64,000 nucleotides of DNA from Strongylocentrotus droebachiensis (GCA_035222895.1 JAVYIG010006383.1:1-64000); one strand, 5' to 3'. Positions 1 to 12,388 are shown, numbered from the stretch's first letter. Numbers and translations: made by a program. The notes: generated by a model not told the origin, from the sequence alone.

Positions 1-2572
1 GATAGATGGACAAGTTATGAGGCGGTCAATAAATGATGAAAGAATCTCAAGGTTCAAGCAACACTTAGCTGAAATTAATTGGCAGGCTCTGCCTTCACTG
101 GAAGGCGTCAATGAGTCATATGAACATTTTCTACAAATATTTCTGGAATTATATAATTTATGTTTCCCATTAATTGAAGTATCGATAAAAAGTAAATGTA
201 AAAAGCCATGGGTAACTCGTGGTTTATTGAAAACAATAAATCATAAACATAAGCTTTATGGTAGTTATGTCAAGAGACCAACAGCTGAGAATAAAAAGAA
301 ATATATCGATTATAAGAATGTCTTGGTTAATACTCTTCGTATAGCCAAGCAAAAATATTACAATGATTTGTTCCACAGTGTTAAAGGTGATATTAGGAAA
401 ACTTGGTCTCATATCAATGAATTGTTAGGTCGGTCAACTAGGCATTCACTCCCTCAAGAGATGGATTTTAATGGAGTACTTCTTTCTTCTGCCAAGGATA
501 AGGCTGAAAGTTTTAATAAATATTTCATTGGATTACCCATGAAAATCAGTGCAGACATTCCTCAAGTACCACAATCTTTTCAAGATTATATGAAACAGTG
601 TGATGATAATGCGTCAATGTTTCTAAAACCAACTTCAAAATCTGAGATCATCGATATTGTGTTGTCTTTGAAACCATCTAAATCTAGTGGTTCTGATGAT
701 ATTTCACCTAGAATTATAAAGGAGTGCATTCACCTTTTTATTGATCCCTTGTGTAAAATCATGAATATGTCTTTATCTCAGGGAGTTGTTCCTGATAAAC
801 TCAAGGTCGCTAAAGTAGTACCAGTGTATAAAAAATCTGACCGTAAAAACGTCATTAATTACAGGCCAATAGCATTGTTACCAATCTTTTCTAAAATTCT
901 TGAGAAAATAATTTATAAACGCTTAAATGAGTTTCTATCTAAAAAGAATATCTTGATTCCTCAGCAGTGTGGTTTCCGTAAGCACTTCTCCACACAAATG
1001 GGTGTGTTTAATTTATTAAGTAATATCATAAAAGCTATTGATGGAGACAAGTATTGTTTGGGGATATTCTTAGATCTATCTAAGGCGTTTGATACTATTG
1101 ACCATGGCATCCTCCTTAGGAAACTTGAGCATTATGGAATACGTGGTGTAGCATTGTTTGACAGGAGCTATTTGTTTGACAGGACACAATTTGTTGTGGT
1201 GAATGGTACTAATTCTCAACTTGCTTCTATTAAATATGGTGTACCTCAGGGTTCTGTTCTTGGTCCCCTGTTGTTTCTGATCTATATAAATGATATAATA
1301 CACTCATCAACATTATTCTCATACTCACTTTTTGCTGATGATACCAGCTTGCTGTTGGCTGATAAGAAGGCTGAAGATTTATTACTAATTGCGAATCAAG
1401 AGATTCAGAAACTGTATGCATGGTTTTGTTGTAATAAGTTATTGTTGAATGTTCAAAAGACCAAATGTGTTATTTTTCGCTCCAAGGGTAAAAAGCTTCC
1501 AGATGGCATTACTTTTCTTAATGTTGGAGGCCATGATGTTGCGCTTAGTGAAAATGTTCAGTTCTTAGGGCTAACCATGGATGAGCATTTATCTTGGAGA
1601 AATCATTTAGATGCTGTATGCACAAAGTTGTCCCGTAGTGTAGGTGTCATTTTTAGATTAAAATTTATTTTACCTGAAAGAGTGCTGATAACATTATATA
1701 ATAGTATTATTCTTCCTTATTTGACATATTGTAATGTTGCTTGGGGAAACACTTTTAAGTCATATCTTGATAAGTTGAGAGTATGGCAGAAGAAAGCAAT
1801 ACGGCTTATTACTAATTCTTATTATAGACATCCAAGTTCTCCATTGTTCCTTCGACTAAGAACGTTACCACTAAGTGGACTTGTGTCGTTCAATTGCATA
1901 TTGTTTATGTTTAATCTTAAGTCTATGCCTCATGAATGTACGTTAAAAGATTTATTCCGTCAGAACTCGCAAATTCATAATTATAATACACGTCAAAGGT
2001 GTCTTATTCGACAGCCTTTTGCAAGAACAAATGTCACTCTGACCTCTTTCCATATCTCTTGCATTAAAGAATGGAACAGTCTGCCTGATGATATAAAAAA
2101 TAGTACAACTCTTTCTAGGTTTAGAAGTTTATCTAAAACGTACCTGCTTGAAAGACTGACATAGTATTTATTCGCATCATAGTAATTTCTCATTCTGAAA
2201 TGCTTTTTGACCACTAAGGACCTACTCGTCAGTGTGTTTGCTGTGTATGGTGATGTGCGTGTGTGGTGTCTGTGTGTGTGTGTGAGAGAGTATTTGTATG
2301 TTCTATATTCTGTAGCTTAGTATTTTCATCCATTGTATAATCATACGTAACATTCTTTTTACTGTAAATGTATGTATTTTGTTATAGGGCCCCGCTCACA
2401 AGCTTAGCTTCTAAAGGGGTCCTAAAACCGTTCAGTTTATGATGTAATCAAGTTAGAATATGTTGATTGATGTACTATTACCAGTCTCTTTTTTATGTAA
2501 CAGATTATATCATGCTTTGTATGGTTTTGAATAAAATGAACTGAACTAAAATGAACTGAATGTATATATATA
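1..2572 (+). mobile_element. LINE retrotransposon, 3' part (L2/CR1/Jockey-like group)
   Basis: Non-LTR retrotransposon entering from the left edge of the window. It holds the end of the endonuclease-RT linker, a complete reverse transcriptase region and a ~400-nt 3' UTR. The 3' end shows an AATAAA-like signal and two imperfect copies of a 15-mer, AAAATGAACTGAACT, then a (TA)n tract; such short 3' tandem repeats are usual for the L2/CR1 group. The endonuclease must lie upstream of position 1. Group placement is by general RT and C-terminal appearance and is not certain. Confidence 0.85.
17..2164 (+). CDS. LINE ORF2 fragment: reverse transcriptase
   Basis: An open frame of 715 codons ending in TAG. 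The ATG at 17 is internal, since the true ORF starts before the window. Residues about 195-480 form the RT domain: KPSKSSGSDDISP near residue 225, YRPIALLPIFSKILEK near 285, DLSKAFDTIDH near 355, YGVPQGSVLGPLLF near 410 and the catalytic FADD near residue 440. The C-terminal end carries the WNSLPDDIKNS motif common in L2/CR1/Jockey-group LINEs. The frame has no stops over 2.1 kb, so the copy is young or still coding-competent in this part. It acts in target-primed reverse transcription of its own RNA. Confidence 0.9.
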   Translation: MRRSINDERISRFKQHLAEINWQALPSLEGVNESYEHFLQIFLELYNLCFPLIEVSIKSKCKKPWVTRGLLKTINHKHKLYGSYVKRPTAENKKKYIDYKNVLVNTLRIAKQKYYNDLFHSVKGDIRKTWSHINELLGRSTRHSLPQEMDFNGVLLSSAKDKAESFNKYFIGLPMKISADIPQVPQSFQDYMKQCDDNASMFLKPTSKSEIIDIVLSLKPSKSSGSDDISPRIIKECIHLFIDPLCKIMNMSLSQGVVPDKLKVAKVVPVYKKSDRKNVINYRPIALLPIFSKILEKIIYKRLNEFLSKKNILIPQQCGFRKHFSTQMGVFNLLSNIIKAIDGDKYCLGIFLDLSKAFDTIDHGILLRKLEHYGIRGVALFDRSYLFDRTQFVVVNGTNSQLASIKYGVPQGSVLGPLLFLIYINDIIHSSTLFSYSLFADDTSLLLADKKAEDLLLIANQEIQKLYAWFCCNKLLLNVQKTKCVIFRSKGKKLPDGITFLNVGGHDVALSENVQFLGLTMDEHLSWRNHLDAVCTKLSRSVGVIFRLKFILPERVLITLYNSIILPYLTYCNVAWGNTFKSYLDKLRVWQKKAIRLITNSYYRHPSSPLFLRLRTLPLSGLVSFNCILFMFNLKSMPHECTLKDLFRQNSQIHNYNTRQRCLIRQPFARTNVTLTSFHISCIKEWNSLPDDIKNSTTLSRFRSLSKTYLLERLT

Positions 2573-3650
2573 TATATATACATACATTATTAAGAATAAT
2601 GCAAAAGCATTATCAAGTCATAATATAACACGTTGTCCTTAAAATGCAAATATCGCATAAACTGGCCCCATGGAAGATCAGAAGCAACAATATAGTTGCA
2701 GCTGAAAATGGGCTACCAGCCGTATTTTGTTCTTTTTCTCTGTATGATTAATTTGTATTTATTTTATCTGATTTTATTAGACGGAAATAAAAACAACAAC
2801 ACACAGAGAGTTAATACTACTCTATATCATGTCTATTAAAGAATTTACATATACTCTAAATAATACAAATCTTGATTAAAATCTTATTATAGAAAAGGAA
2901 CAAACAGAAGAAAACAGAATAATTATCTGCACATATTTCAATTCAATTAAATTCCATTCTAGTTTATTGTAAATACAAACATGCTGAATAAAAAGTCCGG
3001 AGACTTATACAATTCAGTTTACAAATTATAAATACATACAAGAATATAAGAAATCAATGCATTTCGCAATCTTCATATTAATTACTGATTCTAATTATTA
3101 AACAACTAATATAAAATAATCGTAAAATAATACATGTTGTCATTATTCAGTTATAACATTTAAATAATAAAATATTTTATTAGTGATATCCATTTATTCA
3201 TTCAGTCAACACTTGCACTAATTAAGAACACAATAACAGAATGTTGATACTTCTCAAATTATTTTAAATAAACATAATGGAGGCTTCTTATAAATACAGG
3301 ATACATTAACAAAATCAATAGCTGACGGCCAAATAATTGAGAAGCGCCGTAGCATAAATGTTCCCTTTAACACCTGGGTGGAGAGCGGCAACCGTTGATA
3401 AACGTCTTGCTAAATGGCGTTAGAACTGGGCTCTGATTCGAAACCTTAACCCTTGGATTGAGATTTAAGTGAATGAATCACAATACCAGGATACTTCCAC
3501 CTGTTGCCTCACCTTAAACCCTTTAAACATCTTACCCATTTGGCATAATTTCCTTGATTACTTCCAATCATGAGGACGCCCTGAGTGGATATGATGTGTA
3601 TACGAAATTTCTGCAACGTCATTATCTATCATTTAATGCTGTGAATTAGT
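2573..3650. other. AT-rich spacer, no gene seen
   Basis: After the LINE tail and a short (TA)n tract there is about 1 kb of AT-rich sequence. No reading frame, splice pattern or RNA gene could be supported on either strand. Confidence 0.6.
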
Positions 3651-3654
3651 TGCT

Positions 3655-3712
3655 TGCAACGTAACAGTAGTTGTAATGGTAGCAGTAGTAGTGACAACAG
3701 CAGCAGTAGTAT

Positions 3713-3802
<90 letters not shown>

Positions 3803-3817
3803 AAGAAAAAGTAGCAG

Positions 3818-3864
<47 letters not shown>

Positions 3865-3897
3865 TAATAGTAGTAGTAGTATAGTAGCAGTAGTAGT
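3655..3897. repeat. (TAG)n / (CAG)n trinucleotide tract
   Basis: About 240 bp of GTA-repeat with an internal (GCA)n run at about 3820-3850 and small interruptions. Poly-Ser, poly-Val and poly-Leu frames here are products of the repeat, not genes. Confidence 0.95.
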
Positions 3898-3899
3898 AA

Positions 3900-4540
3900 T
3901 GGTTTTTTAAATATTCATTTGGAGCCAACTGGCGGAATTGCAGAATTTCGTACAAAGTAGAAAGAACATAGTAAACAACCATTAACCATTAACAAATTGA
4001 ACAATAACAATAATGCATTAAATCAGACATAAAATGCATTGACATTGTTTTTAATCTTGTTGGTTTAAATAAACAAACATACAAGTGAATTACACATCGA
4101 TGAAAAACATGAGGAACGATGAACATGATCACAGAATTACGTTGTTCTTCAGAGAAAACTCGGTAGAACTTGAAAAGGCAGAAGGGTGGACAGATAGGTG
4201 GAGTGTGTAAGAGTAGAGAAATGTATAGGGAAGAGATAAAGTGAGGAAAGAAGAGCAATGGTAGATTTATCATTAAAATGTTCCCCCTTCTTCTTAGATC
4301 TTGATATGTTCGTATAAGCATCTTCATTGTCGGCAGGTCGTGGCGTTATGAATACTTCACCCCGATCAAGTGAAGATCCTTCTGGTAGCTAATATGAGGG
4401 GACTGCGTTAAGTTCCATGTAACCTTGTTCATGCTGCTGACTATACTAGCTTCATTTGCTGATTTCCTATAGATGTAGAGACCCAATTACACATTACAGA
4501 TATATAGACCATAATTTGTCCTCACAACATTAAACAGGGA
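3900..4540. other. Copy of unit C left part (duplicated block)
   Basis: This stretch matches 33960-34670, starting at the shared string ATTCATTTGGAGCCAACTGG. Both hold a receptor last exon on the minus strand. Here the exon is decayed; in the 34-kb copy it is open. In this copy the 8.3-kb type flank is separated from the exon by the minisatellite and annexin segment, while in unit C the two blocks are adjacent. Confidence 0.75.
4294..4466 (-). pseudogene. Decayed last exon of a membrane receptor tail
   Basis: Homologous to the open exon at 34389-34584. An AG acceptor (CTATAG) and several peptide blocks are kept: GYMEL, GEVFITPRPAD and EDAYTNI. It has deletions in the first half and an in-frame TAG between the GYMEL and GSS blocks, and the original stop position no longer sits cleanly after the tyrosine motif. 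The parent family is not recognised; short tyrosine motifs (YMEL, DAYTNI) suggest a signalling cytoplasmic tail. Confidence 0.5.
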
Positions 4541-4849
4541 CAACAAGATGCGAGAAAGTCCATGGTCAAGGCCAGATATTAGTACAACCAGAGGTGGTAA
4601 AACCTTTGTACTGCTGATCGTTTTGGTGGGCATATATATGTGCATAAATCACTTTGTTAGGGGAAAATATAATAGCAATTACATGGCAAACTGTCTGAAT
4701 GTTTAGACCAAGTATTATGAGCTAATGAGGATTCCTCCAACTTCTTGCATCTGATTGGTTATAGGTTCAGGAGCCATCATATCAAACTTCATTGCAGCCA
4801 ACTTTGCCTGTTTTGACAGCTTGGAGAGTTCATTTATTTATACAAGGTC

Positions 4850-5497
4850 GATTATGTAGTAGAAGCCTAAAGCCCTGAGCTTCCGGGGCTCTGCCCCAAA
4901 CCCAGCCAATGGCCCTAAGGCGGGCCACTGGATGCTCATCTGACCGTAATATATTGTCTAACACCCCTGAGCCTCCGCCTCCTGGACTCCACGCCAATTC
5001 GTGACCTGCCAGGGTCACAAATAAGGTATAAAATTTATGCTCATCTGACGATAATTTGATGTATAAACCCATGAGCTTCTAAGGGCTCCGCCCCCTTGAC
5101 CCAACACCAATTTGTGTCCTGCCAGTGTCATAAATAGGGTATAAAAATACGTTCATCTGACCGTAATTTATTGCCCAAAACCCCTGAGCTTCTGGGGGCT
5201 CCACCCCCTGGACCCAATGCCAATTCATGACCTGCCAGTGTCACAAATAAGGTATAAAATATGCTCATCTGACAGTAATTAAATGCCTATACCCCTGAGC
5301 TTCTGGGGGCTTTGCCCCCTGGACCCTACGCCAATCCATGACCTGCCAGTGTCACAAATAAGGTATAAAATTATGCTCATCTGACGATAATTTGATGTAT
5401 AAAACCCCTGGGCTTCTGAGGGCTTCGCCCCCTGGACCCAACACCGATTTGTGTCCTGCCAGTGTCCCAAATAAGGTTTAAAAATATGCTCAATTAA
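4850..5497. repeat. ~111-bp minisatellite, about six units
   Basis: Six imperfect units, each with a core like CCCCTGAGCTTCTGGGGGCT, a second block near CCTGCCAGTGTCACAAATAA and a third near TATGCTCATCTGACCGTAA. Core starts lie near 4873, 4972, 5068, 5180, 5291 and 5404, so the period is about 96-113 bp. Open frames across it are repeat artefacts. Confidence 0.85.
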
Positions 5498-5663
5498 GCG
5501 CTGTAAGAGAGAAAAGGGAAACAAAAGTCATCATATAACACTGGAAATTGTTTCTGACAGGATACTGACAGCGAAAGTATTGTCGCCGGAACAAGTGAAG
5601 TACAACCGATCGAACTACTTTTCAAAAAGCTGCCTTCACTGTTATTTGTGAGTTCTAAATTTA

Positions 5664-5937
5664 ATCGTCGTCTTCTTCTTCTGCTTCTTCTTCTTCTCTT
5701 TCTTTTTCTTCTTCTTCTTCTTCTTCTTCTCCTTATTCTTCGTGTCTTTCCTTTTTCCTTTCCCTCTCTTTGTATCTTCTTTCTTTCTTTCTTTAAAAGA
5801 AATCGTCGTCTTCTTCTTCTGCTTCTTCTTCTTCTCTTTCTTCTTCTTCTTCTGCTTCTTCTTCTTCTTCTCTTTCTTCTTCGTGTCTTTCCTTTTTCCT
5901 TTCCCTCTCTTTGTATCTTCTTTCTTTCTTTCTTTAA
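5664..5937. repeat. CTT-rich tract, tandem duplication of ~137 bp
   Basis: Two copies of a pyrimidine-rich block, each beginning AATCGTCGTCTTCTTCTTCT and ending in TTCTTTCTTTCTTTAAA (about 5664-5800 and 5802-5937). The long open frames here are low-complexity artefacts. Confidence 0.9.
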
Positions 5938-6273
5938 ACAAAAATTATTCCGTTATTCCTTCATGACAATCGCAAAAGTCAATTGTTTATTTAAAATTGT
6001 GATGTTAATTAATCCCAATCTCATGAAAATTGGTATCAAAATGTAAATAATAATAATTTCTTTCATATTATGATCTCAAACTCATGGTGGTCCAAGGTTT
6101 TCTATATTTCTAAATTATTCTGGCAAGTTATGTCCGCATATGAATAATTAATATGACAATTCCCCATATTAAAGATTTTGTCACAGATTAAGGGACACAA
6201 AATAAAGACATTTTACTGTAATGTACCGTCTCCGTGACTGATCTCATCTCATCCCATCTGATCATATTCATAG

Positions 6274-6382
6274 TCAAGAGCATGTGCCAACCTGCTTCTA
6301 CGTTGACTCGCTGTACTGGGCAATGAAGGGACTAGGTACCGACGATGACAAACTCATTCGCATCGTCGTAGGCAGATCAGAG
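6274..6382 (+). pseudogene. Annexin penultimate coding exon, unit A (frameshifted)
   Basis: It encodes the start of an annexin fourth repeat: VDSLYWAMKGLGTDDDKLIR followed by IVVGRSE, with the type-2 calcium-binding style KGLGTDD loop. It is preceded by an AG and followed by a good GTAAGT donor. Relative to the unit B copy it has a net loss of 4 nt near 6292-6296 (CAACCTGC for CAACCTCTTGCG), which breaks the frame after VKSMCQP. Upstream annexin exons are not in the window, so this is a gene fragment. Confidence 0.8.
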
Positions 6383-6439
6383 GTAAGTTAGTCATACAGG
6401 AGGGACGAATATTTAAATCAGAAAATAGTTAACATTTTG

Positions 6440-6700
6440 TCACTCCCCTTTCTTTATCTCTCTCTTTATCTCTCTCTCTCCCTCCCCCTCTCCCTCCTTA
6501 TCTCTCTTTATATTCTCTCCTTCTCTCTCTCTCTTTCATTTTCCCCCTCTCTTTCTTGTTCTATTTTTAAGTCAATCCTCTCTCTCTCTCTATCTCTCTC
6601 TCTCTATATCTCTCCCTCCCCCTCTCCCTCCCTATCTCTCTTTATCTTTCTCTCCTACTCTCTCTCTCTCTTTCTCTCTTGCATTTCTTTTTTCCCTTCT
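6440..6700. repeat. (CT)n-rich tract in annexin intron
   Basis: Polypyrimidine microsatellite with CTCTCTC and CCCTCTCCCT blocks, also present at 21415-21700 in unit B. Reading frames over it are artefacts. Confidence 0.9.
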
Positions 6701-7285
6701 CGTTCTTGTTCTATTTTTGTTTAGTCAATCCTTTGTTCCTTTGTAATTTCTTCGTCATGTTTCGTGGTCAAGTTGTTTGAATATTCGACTGCAAAAAATG
6801 TGGAAGTAGAAGTAGGTTAGACCCCGTAAAGGGCTTGCAATTTATAGACAATCACAAATTCTCATTTCCCTACATAGCTTCTCTCCATCAGGATACTCGT
6901 GATTCCCTAGCAAATATTTATCTACGATCGGCATATTTATTTATTTTTTTAAATTTATTTATTCAGTTATTTTTTATTTTATTATTTTATTTATTTATTT
7001 ATTTTTTTATTTTTTTTTTTTTGGGGGGGGGGGGCTCTGAAGGGGCATAATAAAAGGCCCAAATGGCGATGAAAATCTACGACTAGAACCGAGTGGTCCA
7101 TGTATTAAGCATATAGTGGTGAGAGAATTTAGTGATACTCGGGCTAATAAGAAGCTTGATCAGGAACCACCGATACCTCGTATATGATATGGAAGGACAT
7201 TTTATTTTCTCCCCCTTTTTTTTTGCTGTTCCTTTTGATTGTATCTTTGACACTCTCTCTCTCTCTCTCTCTCTCTTTGGTCTAG

Positions 7286-7450
7286 ATCGACCTGGCTTCC
7301 ATGAAGACCATGTTTAAGGAGAAATACACCACCACCACCCTGGCCGCCATGGTCGAAGATGATACCAGTGGAGACTACAAGAATGTTCTCATTGGTATCA
7401 TCAACGCCGATGCTGCACCTACCCCAGCCCAGACCCCTACCACCACCTAA
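7286..7450 (+). pseudogene. Annexin last coding exon, unit A
   Basis: 55 codons including TAA, directly after a CT tract and the acceptor TCTAG. It encodes the rest of annexin repeat IV (IDLASMKTMFKEKY, then EDDTSGDYKNVLIGII) and a short Pro/Thr tail ending in PTTT. The exon itself is intact. It is called a pseudogene because its partner exon at 6274 is frameshifted and no upstream exons exist in the window. Annexins bind phospholipid membranes in a calcium-dependent way. Confidence 0.75.
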
Positions 7451-7499
7451 AGACCGACTGGAGTCGTCCCATTTACCAAGTTTACACATTATTATAATC

Positions 7500-8071
7500 T
7501 GTTAGGTATTATGAAGAAAACAAAAGTTTTAACTTTACCAAGATTGTAATTACTAAGCCACCTTATGAATACATCACACTCGTAAACCGTGTACTCTCCT
7601 AACTTCACATGCGCTACAAGCTCTCGACAAGGAACCAATTATAAATGGAGACAGGTAGATAAGAGCCACTAAGACTACACATGTAATAGGTACATGCATA
7701 ATGACAACACTCACTGTCTGATGAAGTGGCGCTGTTTCCGTTTACATCTACATCTACCTTGATGCCATATCGTCCACATGGGATGTTATGAGAGTACACG
7801 GTTTATTACTGTGAGCTATTTATAAGCTGGTGTAGGGATTATAATCTAGGTACAGTTAAAAATGTGACTATTTCATAATGCGGGACAGTATGACACAGTC
7901 TGAAATGGGAGAAACGGGTGCTGGAGTACAATAATATCAAGCGATATTATAAATTGAGTATATCGGTGCATGTGCAAATAGATTTTACGCATATAGCGCA
8001 TCATATTATAAATTCACTGTGCTAAATACAGTCTTAGATACGATAGTTAAACATCATAACATCACTTTCTT

Positions 8072-8111
<40 letters not shown>

Positions 8112-8600
8112 ATATATGTACTACTACTATACAAACACTGGCAATTCGTATAATTATAATCATACACAGCATATATGTGTTCAAAATTATTACATAATAG
8201 TATATGATTAATGAACTTGTGCAGTACATATAAATCTTAGGTTTTATTGGATAAAAGTAGGTGAGTATTTAATATAGATGTAAATTAGAAAGCAATGTGG
8301 TATTTGTCTCATTCCTGTTTGTAATGTATTTAATTATTGGCCTTGGGAATATTGTGTAGGATTCAGTAATCATATATCCATGACAATAATATGAACCCAA
8401 GCTACATAGAACAGAAGCTCTATAACTTTCAGTTAAGGCCCATTCATTGAGATATGGTCCAGGGCATCTACGTGATTTCAAGGATAAATAACATAGCACA
8501 CATTCACTCCCACAGCAACAAAATAAAATGAAAGAAAATTGTCTACCTTCACCACCTTTTCGGTGTTTAATTACTCAATTACAGTGATTATACAACATCT
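7500..8600. other. Noncoding flank with (TA)n at about 8070-8110
   Basis: No gene seen. A (TA)n microsatellite lies at about 8070-8110. The segment 8340-8580 is conserved in three places (here, 25270-25530, 34740-35020), with open minus frames in two of them but shifts in the third, so coding is not supported. Confidence 0.6.
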
Positions 8601-8614
8601 AAAGCGACGAACAA

Positions 8615-9390
8615 AATGCAAGTGACATATGCAGGTGAAGATTACCATATTCATGATTATGTAAATGATATTCATTACATTTGAAAAAGTGAGATTATAT
8701 TGTACAGTTCGATGAGTGCAGGGATTTCAAATCTAGTTTCTGTGAGTGTTTATCTTATCTAATGGTCAGATAGTAACATTTATGTTCTAGAAACAAAGTG
8801 ATATTCTTGGCATTATTATGTTATGGTAACAACATACTCCACTATCATTGTAAAATATCTTTATTAAACTTCCAATATTTAAAAATACAATAGTTTTTTG
8901 GTTGAAAAAACAGGAAAACAAAATTACGTGTTCTTATTGGCAAACTGATACTCATGTAGCATAATCTTTTGATTTTATCAAAAATATGAACTATTACTCC
9001 TGATAAGTGACACAATGAAAAAGTACGTGCAAGTGAAGATTACCATATTCATGATTATTCATAGTATAATATTCATGAGAGTCATTACTTCTGAAATAGT
9101 GAGATGAAGTTTTCTAGTGTTATATTGTACAGTATAATGGGTGAGGGTATTTGAAATCAAAATTTTGTGATAGTTTACCTTATCTAAATGGTCAGATATT
9201 AAGAATAACAGTTGAAAAACAAAGTGGAACCGGTTGCATTAATACATTATGGTAACAACATATTTCACTATAATTGTAAAATATCGTACCTAAAACTCTA
9301 CCTTTTTTTTTTGCACAAACAGAAAATAAATTACGTGAAATTACTGGCAAGCTCATACAATTGCAGCATAATGAAACACAATAAAAAAGT
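8615..9390. repeat. Tandem duplication of ~400 bp in the noncoding flank
   Basis: The blocks 8615-9020 and 9028-9390 are diverged copies; both start near GTGAAGATTACCATATTCAT and later share TTATGGTAACAACATA. Unit B has the same pair (25550-26300). Unit C has a single copy (about 35040-35400), so the duplication probably arose in the ancestor of A and B. Confidence 0.7.
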
Positions 9391-9939
9391 AACCATGATA
9401 ACGTTCAATCATGTTGGATGCTGTTATGAGTTTTGTCACGCTTAGCGTTTGTACCGCGGTTCATTTGTAAACTTAATGGCAATACTGCACATTTCGATAT
9501 GATTTGTTATTAGGATTCAAATTAATAAAGAGATGTTTTTTACATTACAATGAAACTTCCCAGGGTTTTCGATACCAGAAAAGGGTAACTTATTCCTATC
9601 GTATTTGTATTAAGATCTGAGTTCTTGTTAAAATGGGTTGAAGTTATTACCACTTTCCGTAATTGGTAATGCCGATCACCCTATAATGAACGTATTCTGG
9701 GAGCAGTTTAATTACCTTCCGTACCCTTTGATATCCCATACAAATGATCAGATTACGCGTTGCGGCACTGTATAATGTTTGCACATTAATTTAAATCGGT
9801 GATAAACATGGCTATTCAAATTGGCTTAGATTGATTTTTGCTCGCGAAAGTTCTTTGAGATCGTGTTTTCCTTAAAATTTAGCATTATCATAGTAATTTA
9901 TCTATACGAAATGTATTGCTTTAAATTTCATACTGATCT

Positions 9940-10399
9940 TGATAATTGTCATCTGGTTGCCGCCGTCAGTTGCTGGCGATTGGCGACCACATCTGCACAT
10001 CTTCTTGTTGTCTTTCTCCATTTGTTTCTATCCTGTGCTAATCTTTTGGCTTCTAAGTATGTGAGACCTGTCCATTCCTTGATGTTATCAAACCACTGCT
10101 TTCTCTGTCTGCCTCTCTTTCTTTTTCCTTCTACTTGGCTTTCTATTATTTGTGCTGCTAAGGGGCTCCCACTGCCACGCAGAATGTGTCCGAAGTAACC
10201 CATCTTGAGGCGGGCCACTTTTCCAAGGAGATCTCTTTCTGTGTTTAGTTCTTGTAGGACACTGAGATTGGTTCTTTTGTCCTTCCAGCTGATTTTGAGC
10301 ATTCTCCTCCAGAACCACATTTCTGCTGCCATGATTCGATTTTCATCGGCTTTGAGCAGTGTCCAGCTTTCAGCACCATAAAGTAATGGTGATAATTGT
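9940..10399 (-). mobile_element. 5'-truncated LINE insertion, RTE-like, with 10-bp target duplication
   Basis: An insertion present in unit A and absent from unit B. The flanks TGATAATTGT (9940-9949 and 10390-10399) form a target-site duplication; unit B has one copy at 26868-26877, the empty site. The 440-bp insert (9950-10389) encodes on the minus strand the C-terminus of a LINE ORF: LYGAESWTLLKADENRIMA, WFWRRMLKISWKDK and a basic GKRKRGRQRKQW block. The coding frame runs to the very 3' end, the TGA stop being completed by the target duplication. An almost absent 3' UTR fits RTE-like clades, but the clade is a guess. Confidence 0.85.
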
Positions 10400-12388
10400 A
10401 CTATCAATGAAATAATTATTTCAATGCTTACACCTTATATATCTAATTTATTCAGTCTTTTTAAGTATTTTAGATAAAGACAATACATTTCGTTACTTCA
10501 GGAGGTGAAGGGGACGAATCGTAAATTGTCATTGCATTAAAGTAAGAACATAAATCATTTTTCTGATTTTCTTTTGTTTGTTTGCTTTTTGTTGCTTTTT
10601 AAAATTATTTTATTTACTTTTTTCACTGTTTATTCAATTCACAAATAAGAAAAAACAGAATGATAATATATACATAATTTGTCATAATACTACAAGATAT
10701 TGAAGTTACATTACTTTAGCATGAATGAAATATATGATTAAAGATCGCACATTTCCATTTTTCCATCTCCATATCAAACTATTACAAATGCATAACAAAG
10801 CATATATACGCTTGGTTCCTAATTATTACAGAAATATAATAGAATCATATACAATTGGAAGTTATTACTCATGTAGAACAATATCATAAAACTTGTCAAA
10901 GTCCACAATCCCTCTTCCCTTTCCGAACCCAGCCACATCTACACAGTCGTTGGAAATCCATTCTCTTCCATGTCCCACAGACCAAATCATATAACATGTT
11001 TGAGTCTGAGATAGAAATATTTGCAATGTTACCGATACAAAAATGATAAAGCAAAATGGTAATCAGATATTTGGTAACAGGGTAGGAAAAGATAGTGAGA
11101 TAGATGGATTAAAACTAATGCTGTGGTCACAACTCGCCGTACGTCTTTTTGCACGTATCGTATCTAATGATGCACCAAAATTTAGTTACATATAGCATAT
11201 TTCAATAAGGAAACTGTGAAATCAAAAGATGAAACTCGAAATTCATCAATGGATAACACCTTTTGGGAGTCATAACTTCAAGAAGACTGTTCAATGGTAA
11301 TCAACATTTGGCCTATTCAAACTGTCCCTATCACAGGCACATGGCAAGGGAGGTAGGATGGGGTGTCCACAGTTCGCGGATATTTTTAAGCAAATGAATG
11401 CCATATAATCTCATGTTCTACACACAAATTAATTTAGATCAATTAGTGCAAATGAATATCCAAATATTAGACTACAAGTCCGTGGAACTTGAAAATGTTT
11501 CGTCTAAAGAATTCCTGCGATTTCGCGATCTCCAAATTAGATGTCGGATATGAATGCGCTACAACTAAAGAAAAGATCATACAAATAACGAGACCTTAAT
11601 TTGTCAAAACATGCGATTCATCAAAGGTAAGGTAATTGCATGAATTGCAAGTCGATATATCCAAAAAAATCAGTTTGTATCACTTTTTACTAACAATTTT
11701 GATGACATTGTCCGTCAAAAGGAACATTTCCAGAACCTTGTCTGTAAGTTCGGAAGCAAAAGAATGCAAAATTTGCCGATCTTTTGTTAATAATTCCATA
11801 TTTTCACACCCAATTTCGCAATCATAGGTAACTTTATGTTTCTCTTACCATTGGTGATATCAGAATTTCGAAATCTTACCTATTTTTTGAGATATGGAAC
11901 TGTCAACGAATGAAGATCATCCACGAACTATGGTCACATCACCATACGTATATATATATATATACAATCTAAGGGAAGGTTGACTTTTGGAAAAAGATGA
12001 GAAAATATTTGCAAGCTCTCTCGTATTTTAACGTCATTCTTGAAGAGTATCACCGTTAAAAATGTCACCCGAGAAGGGTTGCTCTTCAAATTCCCCCACA
12101 TTCGAAATATCACAATAAATAGCTGACGTTTTTGGACACATAAACCTGCCATGCCACATATTTTTGTAGTCCAATACACACACTTCTGTGTTCATGGTAT
12201 TCATTGCTAGAGACTTTCAGCAGAACTGTTCGATTTTATTATCATTTGCATGATTTCAAAACGTCACAGTATACACCACTTCTATGTGCTACTTTGTTTG
12301 TTAATGATCAACCTTTCCTAATCATGCTAATTGCTTCCGGACAGTTTAATTCACAATGTAGTCTTGGGACCACAACTCAAACTTCTTC
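10400..12388. other. Noncoding 3' flank of TLR A
   Basis: No gene seen. It is almost identical to 26878-28836. A possible poly(A) signal for the TLR lies on the minus strand at 12235-12240 (AATAAA); the unit B copy has lost this hexamer. Unit B has a 50-bp deletion near 27490 relative to 11008-11060. Confidence 0.55.

Noticed and set aside
5642-6046. Frames of 99-132 codons
   Set aside because: Products of a duplicated CTT-rich tract.
8269-8499. Conserved minus-strand frame seen in units A and B
   Set aside because: The unit C copy at 34740-34920 has shifts and stops, and the changes between A and B do not look protein-constrained.
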